Assembly: GCF_024497955.1 (NCBI RefSeq)
Contig: NZ_JANHKP010000010.1
Coordinates: forward strand, 62,001 to 126,000
Direction: 5' to 3'
Length of the DNA stretch: 64,000 nt
Source: Streptomyces sp. C10-9-1
Lineage (GTDB): Bacteria > Actinomycetota > Actinomycetes > Streptomycetales > Streptomycetaceae
Below the pieces are notes generated by a model. It did no database searches. It was not told the origin of the DNA and was given only the letters and a program-made list of their open reading frames with translations. The translations under genes were made by a program, and so were the position numbers. Of this stretch, positions 41,294 to 50,329 are shown piece after piece (the first letter of the stretch is position 1; each line of letters opens with the position of its first letter).

Positions 41294-43741
41294 ATGGCAC
41301 AGGGCACGGTCCAGGTGACGCACACCGGCACATCGCGGTGGCGGCGCCGCACGGGCGAGTACCCCTCCCTCGCCGCCGCCCTGGAGGCCGCCGGGGACGG
41401 CGACGTCCTCACCGTGGCACCCGGCACCTACCGCGAGAACCTCGTGCTCGGGCGCGCGGTCACCCTGCGGGGAGCCGACGGGGCGGCCGGTTCGGTGCGC
41501 ATCGCGCCCGCCGACGGAGTGGCGCTCGTGGTGCGGGCGTCGGCGACGGTGGAGGACCTCCATGTGGAGGGCCAGGACGCGGCCGCGCCGGCGCTCCTGG
41601 TGGAGGACGGCGCCCCGGAGCTGACGGGCCTGCGGATCGTGACCCGCTCCGCCGCCGGGCTGGAGGTCCGCGGTGCCGCCCGCCCCACGGTGCGCCGTGT
41701 GAGCGTCGACAACCCGGCGGGGGTCGGCATCGCCGTGCTGGACGGCGCCGGCGGGGTGTTCGAGGAGTGCGAGGTGGTGTCGGCGGGCCAGTCCGGGGTG
41801 TCCGTGCGCGGCGGGGCGCGCCCCCGGCTGGAGCGGTGCCGGGTCCACCACGCCTCGGGGGCCGGGCTGTCGGTCACCGGTGAGGGCAGCGGCCTGGAGG
41901 CCCTCGGCTGCGAGGTGTACGAGATCAAGGGCGCGGGCGTCCAGATCTCCTCCCGGGCGTCGGCGCACCTGACCGACTCCTCGGTGCACCGCACCTCCTC
42001 CGACGGGGTGACCCTGGACACCGACGCCGTGCTCACCCTGTCGGACTGCGACATCCACGACGTCCCGGAGAACGGGATCGACCTCCGCTCCCGCGCGGTG
42101 CTGACGCTCACGCGGTCCTCGGTGCGCCGGTTCGGCCGCAACGGGCTGTCGGTGTGGGACCCGGGCACCCGGGTGGACGCCAACCGGTGCGAGATCCACG
42201 ACAGCACCGGCGACTACCCGGCGGTCTGGGTCAGCGACGGCGCGACCGCCGTGCTGGACTCCTGCCGCGTGCACGACGTGCCGGACGCGTTGTTCGTGCT
42301 CGACCGCGGCTCCCGGGCCGATGTCGTGGACAGCGACATCTCCCAGGTGCGCAACACGGCCGTGTCGGTCAGCGACGGGGCGACCGCCCAACTGGACGAC
42401 TGCCGGGTCCGCGAGGTCTCGACCGGCGCCTGGTTCCGCGACCACGGCAGCGGCGGCACCCTCAACGGCTGCACCGTGGACGGGGCGCAGACCGGCGTCA
42501 TCGTGACCAAGGGGGCGGACCCGCTGATCGAGCGGTGCACCGTCACCTCGCCCGCCGAGGCCGGCTTCTACGTCTCCGCCCAGGGGCGCGGCACGTTCCG
42601 CGGCTGCACGGTGTCGGGCAGCGGGGGCTACGGCTTCCATGTGATGGACGGCTGCCGCACCCTGCTGTCCCGGTGCCGCACCGAGCGCTGCGCGCGCGGC
42701 GGCTACGAGTTCGGGGAGAACGACGGCCCGGTCGTCGAGGAGTGCACCAGCGACGAGAGCGGGACGGTGCGCCCGGCGGGCGCCGAGCGCACGGCGGTCC
42801 CCCCGCCGGCCGCGCCCGCGACGGTGGGGCTGCTGTCGGCCGTGCCCGTGCAGAGCCCGGCGCAGTCCCCGGCCTCGCCCCGGGGCGCGGGCGCCCGGGA
42901 GCCGGGGGCTCCCGCCGCCGCCCCGGACGCGCGCGGCGCCGACGAGGTGCTCGGCGAACTCGACGCCCTGGTCGGCCTCGACAGCGTCAAGCGGGAGGTC
43001 CGCACCCTCACCAACATGATCGAGGTGGGGCGGCGCCGCGTCGAGGCGGGGCTCAAGGCGGCCTCCGTCCGCCGCCACCTGGTGTTCACCGGGTCACCCG
43101 GCACCGGCAAGACCACCGTGGCCCGGCTGTACGGGGAGATCCTGGCCTCCCTGGGCGTGCTGGAGCGCGGCCACCTCGTCGAGGTCTCCCGGGTCGACCT
43201 GGTGGGCGAGCACATCGGCTCGACCGCCATCCGCACCCAGGAGGCGTTCGAACGGGCGCGGGGCGGGGTGCTGTTCATCGACGAGGCGTACGCGCTCTCC
43301 CCCGAGGACTCCGGCCGGGACTTCGGCAAGGAGGCCATCGACACCCTGGTGAAGCTGATGGAGGACCACCGGGAGGCGGTCGTCGTGATCGTGGCCGGGT
43401 ACACCGCGGAGATGGAGCGGTTCCTCACCGTCAACCCGGGTGTCGCCTCCCGGTTCTCACGGACCATCACCTTCCGCGACTACCGGCCCGGGGAACTGCT
43501 GCGGATCGTGGAGCAGCAGGCCGAGGAGCACGAGTACCGGCTCGCGCCGGGGGCCGCGGAGTGCTTGCTGAAGTACTTCACCGCGCTGCCGAAGGGACCC
43601 GCCTTCGGCAACGGCCGCACGGCCCGCCAGACCTTCGAGTCGATGGTCGAGCGGCACGCGGTGCGGGTGGCGGCGCTGCCGGAGGCGGGCACCGAGGAGC
43701 TGACCCTGCTCTACCCGGAGGACCTGCCCGAGCTGCCCTGA
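41294..43741 (+). CDS. Right-handed beta-helix protein fused to a CbxX/EccA-type AAA+ ATPase
   Basis: An 815-residue protein. Residues about 20-490 form a pectate-lyase-like right-handed beta-helix with many 22-24-residue coils (repeats such as GARPRLERCRVHHASGAGLS and GATAVLDSCRVHDVPDALFV). A proline/alanine linker follows (about 500-550). The C-terminal AAA+ domain (about 555-815) has Walker A SPGTGKTT, Walker B VLFIDEAYAL and the sensor region NPGVASRFSRTI, as in CbxX, SpoVK and EccA. A beta-helix scaffold joined to a remodelling ATPase suggests a large assembly or target recognition through the helix. The function is unknown. The gene overlaps the convergent lipase-like gene by 31 bases. 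Confidence 0.88.
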   Translation: MAQGTVQVTHTGTSRWRRRTGEYPSLAAALEAAGDGDVLTVAPGTYRENLVLGRAVTLRGADGAAGSVRIAPADGVALVVRASATVEDLHVEGQDAAAPALLVEDGAPELTGLRIVTRSAAGLEVRGAARPTVRRVSVDNPAGVGIAVLDGAGGVFEECEVVSAGQSGVSVRGGARPRLERCRVHHASGAGLSVTGEGSGLEALGCEVYEIKGAGVQISSRASAHLTDSSVHRTSSDGVTLDTDAVLTLSDCDIHDVPENGIDLRSRAVLTLTRSSVRRFGRNGLSVWDPGTRVDANRCEIHDSTGDYPAVWVSDGATAVLDSCRVHDVPDALFVLDRGSRADVVDSDISQVRNTAVSVSDGATAQLDDCRVREVSTGAWFRDHGSGGTLNGCTVDGAQTGVIVTKGADPLIERCTVTSPAEAGFYVSAQGRGTFRGCTVSGSGGYGFHVMDGCRTLLSRCRTERCARGGYEFGENDGPVVEECTSDESGTVRPAGAERTAVPPPAAPATVGLLSAVPVQSPAQSPASPRGAGAREPGAPAAAPDARGADEVLGELDALVGLDSVKREVRTLTNMIEVGRRRVEAGLKAASVRRHLVFTGSPGTGKTTVARLYGEILASLGVLERGHLVEVSRVDLVGEHIGSTAIRTQEAFERARGGVLFIDEAYALSPEDSGRDFGKEAIDTLVKLMEDHREAVVVIVAGYTAEMERFLTVNPGVASRFSRTITFRDYRPGELLRIVEQQAEEHEYRLAPGAAECLLKYFTALPKGPAFGNGRTARQTFESMVERHAVRVAALPEAGTEELTLLYPEDLPELP

Positions 43742-46110
43742 GCGCCGCCGTCCGCCCTCGTGCCCCCGGAGGCGGGGCCCTGCCGGGGCAGGGGCGGTGC
43801 GAGGCGGGCGAGGAGCCGGGCGCGCTCCTCGGCGAAGGCGGGGTCCGCCCGGTAGTCGGAGTGCCCGAGGATCGGCTCGGGCAACGGGTAGCGGTCGCAG
43901 CGCCCGTAGACGAGGGGGTCGGCGAGGGCCGGCCGGTCGACCTCGGGACGGCGGCCCTGCGCGGGGAGCATCACCGGCCCGCCGATGGGGTCGGTGGGCC
44001 GCCACAGGTTCCGCCAGCAGTCGAGCTCCTCGTGGAGCCCGGCGAGCGCGGCCGGTCCGAAGTAGGCGGGGAACCAGCGACCGTAGAGCCGCTCCAGCGG
44101 GGAGCCGTAGGTCAGCAGCGCCACCCGGCGGCGCGCCGCGGGCGGCAGCTGCCACACCGCGGCGGCGGCCAGCACGCTGCCCTGGGAGTGGCCCGAGATG
44201 ACGAGCCGCCCCCCGGTGCGGTCCGTCCAGGTGCACATCCTCCAGGTGAGGTCGGGCACGGCGCGCTCCGCGTAGCACGGCGGGGCGAAGGGATGGGCGG
44301 CGCGCGGCCAGAAGGTGCCCACGTCCCACAGGATGCCGACGGTACGGCGGGCGGAGGCGTCCCGGTAGGCGCGGCGCCCCATGGCGACGAAGAGGACGAA
44401 GCCGAGGCCCACCAGCCAGGAGCCGAGCGCCTGGGCCGCCTCGGCGGCCGTCGAGAGCAGCGGGCCGGAGTCGGCCAGGGTCCGGGCGGGCGGGCGGCCG
44501 CTCCTCCAGGCCCCGACGACCGCGGCGGCACCGAGCAGCAGGGTGGTCGCGGAGACCACGCCCACGATCACGGGGGCCGCGTCGGTGAGCCGCGCCCGCG
44601 CCCGGGTGCCGGCGATCCGCCGGGAGCGTGCGGCGTCGGGGCGGGCGGTGCCGTACTCCGTTTCGACGGCGGGGGCGAGGCGGCGGGCCGTGCGCCAGGT
44701 GCGCAGGGCGAGCCAGAGCGCGGGGACGAGCAGGACCGCGAGGAGCGCGGGGATGACCGACGCCTGCCAGCTCAGCAGGACCGGCGGGCCGGGGATGACG
44801 CCGGGCCCGCCGAGCCAGTCGGCGACGCGCTGGGCGACGCCGCCGGTCATGACGCCGCCGAGCGCGCAGGCCAGCATCGCGACGGCCGGCCCTCCGAGGC
44901 CGCCCAGCACGGCCCGCGGATGCCGCGCCCTGCGGTGGAGGCGGTGGGCGGCGGCGGCGAGGGCCACCACCAGGGCTCCCTGGGCGAGGACGATCACGCG
45001 GAAGGCCTCGTCACCCGGCAGGCTGCCGGCGGAGACCCAGCCGGGGCGGGACCAGCAGGCGTAGCCGAGGCCCGCGGCGAGCAGCCCGGCGGCCGCGCCG
45101 GGGAGCAGGCGCACCGCGGCGCGGTCGAGGCGGGCGTCGAGGCGGCGTTCGCTGCGGCCGCGCCGCAGGACGACGTAGAGCACGGCGCACCCGGCGAGCG
45201 CCAGGGCGGCCTCCAGGACCGCCCCGTACACCGCGGGAGCCGTGCCGCCCGCGGTGCGGTCGTGGCGGGCCGCGGCCCCGGTGACGGCCGCCGCGACGGT
45301 GAGCAGGCCCGCCGCGGTGTGCGCGGCGCGCAGCCGGGCGACGAGCCGGCGTCCGTACCAGAAGCCCGGGCGGCCGAGCGCCGGCCGGTGCGGGCCCGCG
45401 CCCTCGCCCTCTCCGTCCTCGTCGCCGTCGTCCGTGTCGGCGCCGCCGTCCGCGGCAGCGGCACCGGCGGCGCGGGGGCCGATCGGCGGGCGCTGGGACT
45501 CGTAGGCGCTCCATGTCCGGTTGGAGAGGTACCACAGCAGGGCCACCAGGGCGGTCGGGACGGCGGCCGCGAGGGCCAGGCGCCTGCCCGGCTGGGACCA
45601 CCAGCCCCCGTGGGCGGGATCCAGGAACCCCAGCCGGCCGCGGGCGCCGCCGCAGGCGTGGGTCCCCGCGCACTGCCACGCCACCAGGTCGAGGGCGACC
45701 TCGCAGGCGGCCGCGGTCAGCAGCACGGTGAGGCTGAGGGCGACGAGGCGGACCAGCGCTCCGTAGGCCCGGGTGGTGCGCCGGCTGCCGACCGCCCCGG
45801 GCCGCATCCAGTGCGCCAGGTTGGCCACCATGAAGGGCAGGAGCAGCAGCCACAGCGCACGGGCCCCGTTCCCCGAGGTCAGGTTGGACCAGCAGTAGGC
45901 CTCGGGGACGGGCCGACCGGCGTGGCGCTCGGGGTGGAGTTCGGCCTCCGCGTCCTCGGTGCGCCGGAAGACGGCGGCCTTCGCGTCGCCGGTGATGCGC
46001 ACCGTGCGGGGGTCCCCGAGGACCCCCTGGGCGGTGGCGCCGCCGACTCCGTGGACGAGCAGCTCCAGCGCGGGTCCCTCGCCGCGCGGTGCCGGGTTCG
46101 CAGGGGTCAC
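43711..46110 (-). CDS. Large membrane protein with lipase/alpha-beta hydrolase elbow
   Basis: A 799-residue protein. The N-terminus LELLVHGVGGATAQGVLGDP holds an HG oxyanion-like motif, about ten hydrophobic helices fill residues 90-590, and the C-terminal soluble part contains a serine nucleophile elbow RLVISGHSQGSVLAAAAVW near 660. The order suggests a hydrolase domain split by, or tethered to, a membrane region. The substrate is unknown, a lipid or cell-surface ester being possible. The GTG at 46110 follows GGAGGGAG by about ten bases; the open frame continues further upstream but only antisense to the DeoR gene. The last 31 bases overlap the convergent beta-helix gene. Confidence 0.72.
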   Translation of the reverse strand: MTPANPAPRGEGPALELLVHGVGGATAQGVLGDPRTVRITGDAKAAVFRRTEDAEAELHPERHAGRPVPEAYCWSNLTSGNGARALWLLLLPFMVANLAHWMRPGAVGSRRTTRAYGALVRLVALSLTVLLTAAACEVALDLVAWQCAGTHACGGARGRLGFLDPAHGGWWSQPGRRLALAAAVPTALVALLWYLSNRTWSAYESQRPPIGPRAAGAAAADGGADTDDGDEDGEGEGAGPHRPALGRPGFWYGRRLVARLRAAHTAAGLLTVAAAVTGAAARHDRTAGGTAPAVYGAVLEAALALAGCAVLYVVLRRGRSERRLDARLDRAAVRLLPGAAAGLLAAGLGYACWSRPGWVSAGSLPGDEAFRVIVLAQGALVVALAAAAHRLHRRARHPRAVLGGLGGPAVAMLACALGGVMTGGVAQRVADWLGGPGVIPGPPVLLSWQASVIPALLAVLLVPALWLALRTWRTARRLAPAVETEYGTARPDAARSRRIAGTRARARLTDAAPVIVGVVSATTLLLGAAAVVGAWRSGRPPARTLADSGPLLSTAAEAAQALGSWLVGLGFVLFVAMGRRAYRDASARRTVGILWDVGTFWPRAAHPFAPPCYAERAVPDLTWRMCTWTDRTGGRLVISGHSQGSVLAAAAVWQLPPAARRRVALLTYGSPLERLYGRWFPAYFGPAALAGLHEELDCWRNLWRPTDPIGGPVMLPAQGRRPEVDRPALADPLVYGRCDRYPLPEPILGHSDYRADPAFAEERARLLARLAPPLPRQGPASGGTRADGGAQGSSGRSSG

Positions 46111-46398
46111 CGGTGACTCACTCCCTCCGTGGGCGGGCGGGTGTTCGGTGCGGCGCGGGGGCGGACCCGCAGGGCGGTGCGGTGGGCACGGCGGCCCGTC
46201 AGGTGTGCGGCGGGTGACCGCGGGGCGGCGTTGCGTGACCAGGATCGCCGATGGAGGGGCGGCCGCGCACCGGATCCGGCCGGATCCGCACCGGATCTGG
46301 TCCAGACCTCGGCCGACGCGGCGTGGGAGGATGGGGACCCTGTCAGCGGACGCGGTGCGGCTGGGCACGGTGTCGACACGGAAGGGGCCGTCCGGGCG

Positions 46399-47235
46399 GT
46401 GGCGGACAACCGGAATCTGCTCGCGGAGCAGCGGCGCGCGCTCATCCTCGACGAGGTCCGCCGCCGCGGCGGGGTGCGGGTCAACGAGCTCACCCGCAGG
46501 CTCAACGTGTCCGACATGACCGTGCGGCGCGATCTGGACGTGCTGGCGCGGCTGGGGATGGTGGAGAAGGTGCACGGCGGAGCGGTCCCGGTCGTCGAGG
46601 CGAGCGGCCACGAGCCCGGGTTCGAGGTCAAGTCCTCGCTGGAGCCGACCGCCAAGGAGGAGATCGGCCGTGCGGCGGCCCGGTTCGCCGCGCCGGGGAG
46701 CGCCGTGGCCCTGTCCGGCGGCACCACGACCTGCGCTCTGGCCCGTCACCTGCTGGAGGTGCCCGACCTGACGGTGGTGACCAACTCGCTGCGCGTGGCG
46801 GACGTGTTCCACGCGGCCCGGCAGGCGGCCGCGGCCGAGGGGCGGCCGGGCCCGGCCGCCGCGGTGCTCACCGGCGGGACCCGCACGCCGTCCGACGCGC
46901 TGGTGGGGCCGGTGGCCGACCACGCCATCCGCTCCCTCCACGTCGACGTGGTCTTCGTCGGTGTGCACGGCGTCTCGGTGGAGGCGGGGCTCACGACGCC
47001 CAACCTGGCGGAGGCGGAGACCAACCGGCGGCTGGTGGAGGCCGCCCGGCGCGTGGTGGTGGTCGCCGACCACACCAAGTGGGGGACGGTGGGACTGAGT
47101 TCCTTCGCCGGCCTGGAGGAGGTGGACACCCTGGTGACCGACTCCGGGCTGCCCGCCGGGGCCCGCTCGGAGATCGCCGAGCATCTTCCCGGCCTGGTGG
47201 TGGCCGGGGAGACCGGCAGCGGCGGACGGGGCTGA
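46399..47235 (+). CDS. DeoR/GlpR family transcriptional regulator
   Basis: A 278-residue regulator. The DeoR helix-turn-helix is at about 20-45 (VNELTRRLNVSDMTVRRDL), followed by LGMVEKVHGGAV and the sugar-phosphate isomerase-like effector domain (LSGGTTTCALARHL, FVGVHGVSVEAGLTTPN, VVVADHTKWG). Such proteins respond to sugar phosphates. The GTG at 46399 lies 11 bases after GAAGGGG; other starts upstream are possible. The target is not adjacent: the next gene encodes an SRPBCC protein four bases downstream, and no sugar operon is visible. Confidence 0.9.
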   Translation: MADNRNLLAEQRRALILDEVRRRGGVRVNELTRRLNVSDMTVRRDLDVLARLGMVEKVHGGAVPVVEASGHEPGFEVKSSLEPTAKEEIGRAAARFAAPGSAVALSGGTTTCALARHLLEVPDLTVVTNSLRVADVFHAARQAAAAEGRPGPAAAVLTGGTRTPSDALVGPVADHAIRSLHVDVVFVGVHGVSVEAGLTTPNLAEAETNRRLVEAARRVVVVADHTKWGTVGLSSFAGLEEVDTLVTDSGLPAGARSEIAEHLPGLVVAGETGSGGRG

Positions 47236-47239
47236 GACG

Positions 47240-47698
47240 GTGGCCGTGTTCCGTATCGGGCGCAGGACGGCACTGCCCGCCCCGGAGTGCTGGCGGCGGG
47301 TCACCGACTGGGAGGCGCACGGCGCCGGGGTCCCGGCGACCTCGGTGTCGGTGCGGGGCCCGCTGCCGGTGGGCGAGGGCAGCACCGTGGTGGCGCGGAC
47401 CGGGCTCGGGGGCCGCCTGGGATTCGACGACCCGATGGAGATCGTGCGCTGGAGCCCGCCGTCCCCCGGCCGCGCCGGGGTGGTCCGGTTGGAGAAGCGG
47501 GGGCGGGTGGTGACCGGGTGGGCGTCGATCGAGGTGCACCCGACCTGGAGCGGTTCGGTGGTGCTGTGGGTCGAGGGACTGCGCGTCAGGGGCGTGCCCG
47601 GGCTGCTGGACCCGCTGGTCGCGCACGCGGGCAGGGCGGTCTTCGGGCGGGCGCTCGACCGGCTGCTGGCCTCGCCGCGGCGGCCGGCGCCGGAGTGA
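47240..47698 (+). CDS. SRPBCC (START-like) domain protein
   Basis: A 152-residue protein with a polyketide cyclase/START-like pattern: RRTALPAPECWRRVTDWEAH at the N-terminus, GEGSTVVARTGLGG and LVAHAGRAVFGRALDRLL at the C-terminal helix. The GTG lies four bases after the DeoR stop, so the two genes form an operon. The ligand and function are unknown. Confidence 0.75.
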   Translation: MAVFRIGRRTALPAPECWRRVTDWEAHGAGVPATSVSVRGPLPVGEGSTVVARTGLGGRLGFDDPMEIVRWSPPSPGRAGVVRLEKRGRVVTGWASIEVHPTWSGSVVLWVEGLRVRGVPGLLDPLVAHAGRAVFGRALDRLLASPRRPAPE

Positions 47699-47732
47699 GG
47701 CACCGGGGGCGGCCCCTCGCGCCCCCGGTGCC
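47699..47732. terminator. 13-bp hairpin between convergent SRPBCC and PLP genes
   Basis: GGCACCGGGGGCG at 47699-47711 pairs exactly with 47720-47732 over an eight-base loop. It sits directly after the SRPBCC stop codon and eight bases before the convergent stop. Confidence 0.75.
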
Positions 47733-47740
47733 CTGGGCGG

Positions 47741-48943
47741 TCAGGCGCCCAGGCGGGCGGTCCGGAGGAACCCGTCGATCGCGGCGCTGTAGGGGCCGAT
47801 GTCCAGGCCCTGCTCCGCCAGCCACGCGTCCGAGTAGTACTTGTCCAGGTAGCGCTCCCCCGGGTCGCAGATCAGGGTGACGACACTGCCCCGCTCGCCC
47901 CGTTCGACCATCTCCGCGACGATCCGGAACGCGCTCCACAGTCCGGTCCCCGTGGAGCCGCCCGCCTTGCGGCCGATCGCCCGCTCCAGTGCCCGTACCG
48001 CGGCGACCGACGCGGCGTCCGGCACCTTCATCATCCGGTCGATGGCCCCGGGGACGAAGCTGGGCTCCATCCGGGGGCGCCCGATCCCCTCGATGCGGGA
48101 TCCGCAGTCGCTGCTCGCGTCCGGGTCGGCGTGCGTCCAGCCGTCGAAGAAGCAGGAGTTCTCGGGGTCGGGCACGCAGATGCGGGTGTCGTACTGCATG
48201 TAGTGCACGTACCGGGCGATGGTGGCGGAAGTGCCGCCCGTCCCGGCGGTCGCGACGATCCACGCGGGTTCGGGGTAGCGCTCCCGCCGCAGCTGCTGGT
48301 AGACGGACTCGGCGATGTTGTTGTTGCCGCGCCAGTCGGTCGCCCGCTCGGCGTAGGTGAACTGGTCCATGTAGTGGCCGCCGGTGCGTTGGGCGAGCGT
48401 GGCGGACTCCTCGTACATGGTCCGCGGGTCGTCGACGAAGTGGCAGCGTCCGCCGTGGAACTCGATCAGCCGGATCTTCTCCGGGCTCGTGGTGCGCGGC
48501 ATCACGGCGACGAAGGGGACGCCGATCAGCTTCGCGAAGTACGCCTCGGAGACGGCCGTGGAGCCGCTGGACGCCTCGATGACCGGCTTGCCCGGGCGGA
48601 TCCAGCCGTTGCACAGGCCGTAGAGGAACAGCGAACGGGCCAGGCGGTGCTTGAGGCTGCCGGTGGGGTGCGTGGACTCGTCCTTGAGGTAGAGGTCGAT
48701 CCCCCACTCCTCGGGCAGCGGGAAGAGCAGGAGGTGCGTGTCGGCGGACCGGTTGGCGTCCGCCTGGACCCTGCGAACAGCGTCTTTCAGCCATGCGCGG
48801 TAGGCGGAGTCGCTGCGGTCGACGTCCGCCGTGGCCTGGGGGACCTCCGTCCCCGGCCTCACCCGGACGGCGGACGGCGCGCGTCCGCCGTCCTCCTCCT
48901 CGCTCCCGGTCCCGGGGCCCACGGCTTCCCCACTCGTCCTCAT
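47741..48943 (-). CDS. PLP-dependent cysteine synthase-fold enzyme, Cds1-like
   Basis: A 400-residue fold-type II PLP enzyme. The PLP lysine lies in HPTGSLKHRLARSL. The phosphate-binding glycine loop is in TAGTGGTSATIARY, and EASSGSTAVSEAYFAKL is the substrate loop. The sequence resembles the L-cysteine desulfhydrase Cds1 of mycobacteria more than biosynthetic CysK, so it may release sulfide from cysteine; this is inferred. The start at 48943 lacks a good ribosome site. A longer reading to 49018 would include a TTA codon and atypical residues and is disfavoured. Confidence 0.8.
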   Translation of the reverse strand: MRTSGEAVGPGTGSEEEDGGRAPSAVRVRPGTEVPQATADVDRSDSAYRAWLKDAVRRVQADANRSADTHLLLFPLPEEWGIDLYLKDESTHPTGSLKHRLARSLFLYGLCNGWIRPGKPVIEASSGSTAVSEAYFAKLIGVPFVAVMPRTTSPEKIRLIEFHGGRCHFVDDPRTMYEESATLAQRTGGHYMDQFTYAERATDWRGNNNIAESVYQQLRRERYPEPAWIVATAGTGGTSATIARYVHYMQYDTRICVPDPENSCFFDGWTHADPDASSDCGSRIEGIGRPRMEPSFVPGAIDRMMKVPDAASVAAVRALERAIGRKAGGSTGTGLWSAFRIVAEMVERGERGSVVTLICDPGERYLDKYYSDAWLAEQGLDIGPYSAAIDGFLRTARLGA

Positions 48944-49138
48944 CGGTACCGCCCGCCGTTCTCTCCGTGCCGCCGTCCCGTCCGGCGCCTGCCTCCACAG
49001 TAAGCCCCTCACCTGCATAAACGTTCGCTTTGGGGTTCCATAGGGCTGCCTTGTGGCCGGACCTGGCGCCGGCTACTGGTGCGCGGCGCGGCAAGTGTGC
49101 AGACTTCCGGAAGGAGCCATCGAGAAGGGGGCGGAGCC

Positions 49139-49492
49139 ATGGCGGCGACGGAGTCGGACTTCAGTGCCACGGGCGTGCGGATCGAGCGCTGGCCCCGGTC
49201 CCTGACCCGGGCCGGGCAGGTGCGGATCAAGGACGGCCGGCTGGCCCTGATGACGAGCTACGGACGGGTCATCGACAGCGCGCCGGTACGGGCCGTGACC
49301 GCGGGGCGGCCGTGGTTCGCCGGTGAGGACAGCACGGTGGCCACCGTCAACGGCAGGCGGTACCGGCTCACCATGGGGCAGCGGGGCGGCAGGCCGGACG
49401 CCAAGGGGCTGGCCGGACGCTTCCTGGAGGCCGTGCGCGGTGCTTCCGGAGCGGCGGAGGACGCTGCCGCGGGCGACGGCGCGGCGGGCTGA
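49139..49492 (+). CDS. Conserved hypothetical protein, 117 aa
   Basis: A small basic protein without hydrophobic helices. The N-terminal half has a beta-rich pattern (GQVRIKDGRLALMTSYGRVI, then TAGRPWFAGEDSTVATVNG) that may form a compact barrel; the C-terminus is alanine-rich. GGGGGCGGAG precedes the ATG. I do not recognise the family. Confidence 0.65.
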   Translation: MAATESDFSATGVRIERWPRSLTRAGQVRIKDGRLALMTSYGRVIDSAPVRAVTAGRPWFAGEDSTVATVNGRRYRLTMGQRGGRPDAKGLAGRFLEAVRGASGAAEDAAAGDGAAG

Positions 49493-49680
49493 GAACGGGC
49501 GCGGCGCGGGCGCGAGTTGCGGTGCCCCGGGTGGTGGTTCACTCTGGTCCCACATCACTCAGGGTTCCCCGGCGGTCACACGGAGATCCATCCGCTCCGC
49601 CGGGCTCGTCCGGCGGGCACCGTCTGCCGGACACCGCTTGACTCGTCTTCTTCCGGACCTCATTTCGGGGAGTCGCAGCC

Positions 49681-50205
49681 GTGATCAGCCAGCCCAGCAG
49701 GCACTGCACGGTGGAGCTCCAGGCCCTGCCGTCGCGGATCTGTCAGGTCCGCAGAATCATCTCGGCGCAGCTGCGCTACTGGCATCTCGATCCCCTGATC
49801 GACCAGGCAGCGCTGGGTGTCACCGAGTTGCTCACCAACGTCCACCGGCACGCGCGGCCGGACAAGACGTGCACCGTGGACGTGGAGCTGCTGCTCGACC
49901 GCCTCACGGTCTCCGTCCACGACCGCGACCCGCGGCTGCCCACGGTGTGCGAGGCCGACGCCTCGGCGACCCACGGGCGCGGGCTCGCGCTGATCGCCGC
50001 CGTCAGCGAGAGCTGGGGCGTGCGTCCACGGGGGGAGGCGGGCAAGGTCGTCTGGTTCACGCTCCCCGCCTCGTCGCCCGCGGGCACGCTCCGGGCGTAT
50101 CCCGCGTCGGCGGTGTACGGCGCGACCACGACGGGGCCGTTCACGGACTCGCCGCGGATCGTGATCGACTCCTCGGCCAAGCCCCGTTCGGCGGTGGCGG
50201 GCTGA
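49681..50205 (+). CDS. RsbW-like ATP-binding protein (anti-sigma-type kinase)
   Basis: A 174-residue GHKL ATPase. The N box is VTELLTNVHRHAR (about 48-60), the G1 box VSVHDRDPRLP and the G2 region ATHGRGLALIAAVSESWG. Streptomyces encodes many such stand-alone RsbW-like proteins that act on anti-anti-sigma factors. No partner is next to it. The GTG at 49681 follows GGGGAG by about eight bases. The last 40 residues are an additional, poorly conserved tail. Confidence 0.88.
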   Translation: MISQPSRHCTVELQALPSRICQVRRIISAQLRYWHLDPLIDQAALGVTELLTNVHRHARPDKTCTVDVELLLDRLTVSVHDRDPRLPTVCEADASATHGRGLALIAAVSESWGVRPRGEAGKVVWFTLPASSPAGTLRAYPASAVYGATTTGPFTDSPRIVIDSSAKPRSAVAG

Positions 50206-50329
50206 CGGGTCCGCCGGACGGTACGCCGGCGGTACGCCGCCGCATCCGGTCCGCGGGGCGGCGTGCAGGTGCACGGGTCCCGCCCGGCCCCGCCCGCCGC
50301 GCACGGCCCGGCCTGTGCGCCTCCCGCCG

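Noticed and set aside
46111..47703. N-terminal extension of the membrane lipase-like gene to a 1330-residue frame
   Set aside because: The extra 531 residues lie antisense to the DeoR and SRPBCC genes, are of mixed low-complexity composition, and a GTG with a ribosome site at 46110 gives a sensible protein start.
48944..49018. Longer N-terminus of the Cds1-like PLP enzyme
   Set aside because: It would add residues with a TTA codon, which is rare here, no conserved motif, and run close to the divergent neighbour; the ATG at 48943 is preferred.
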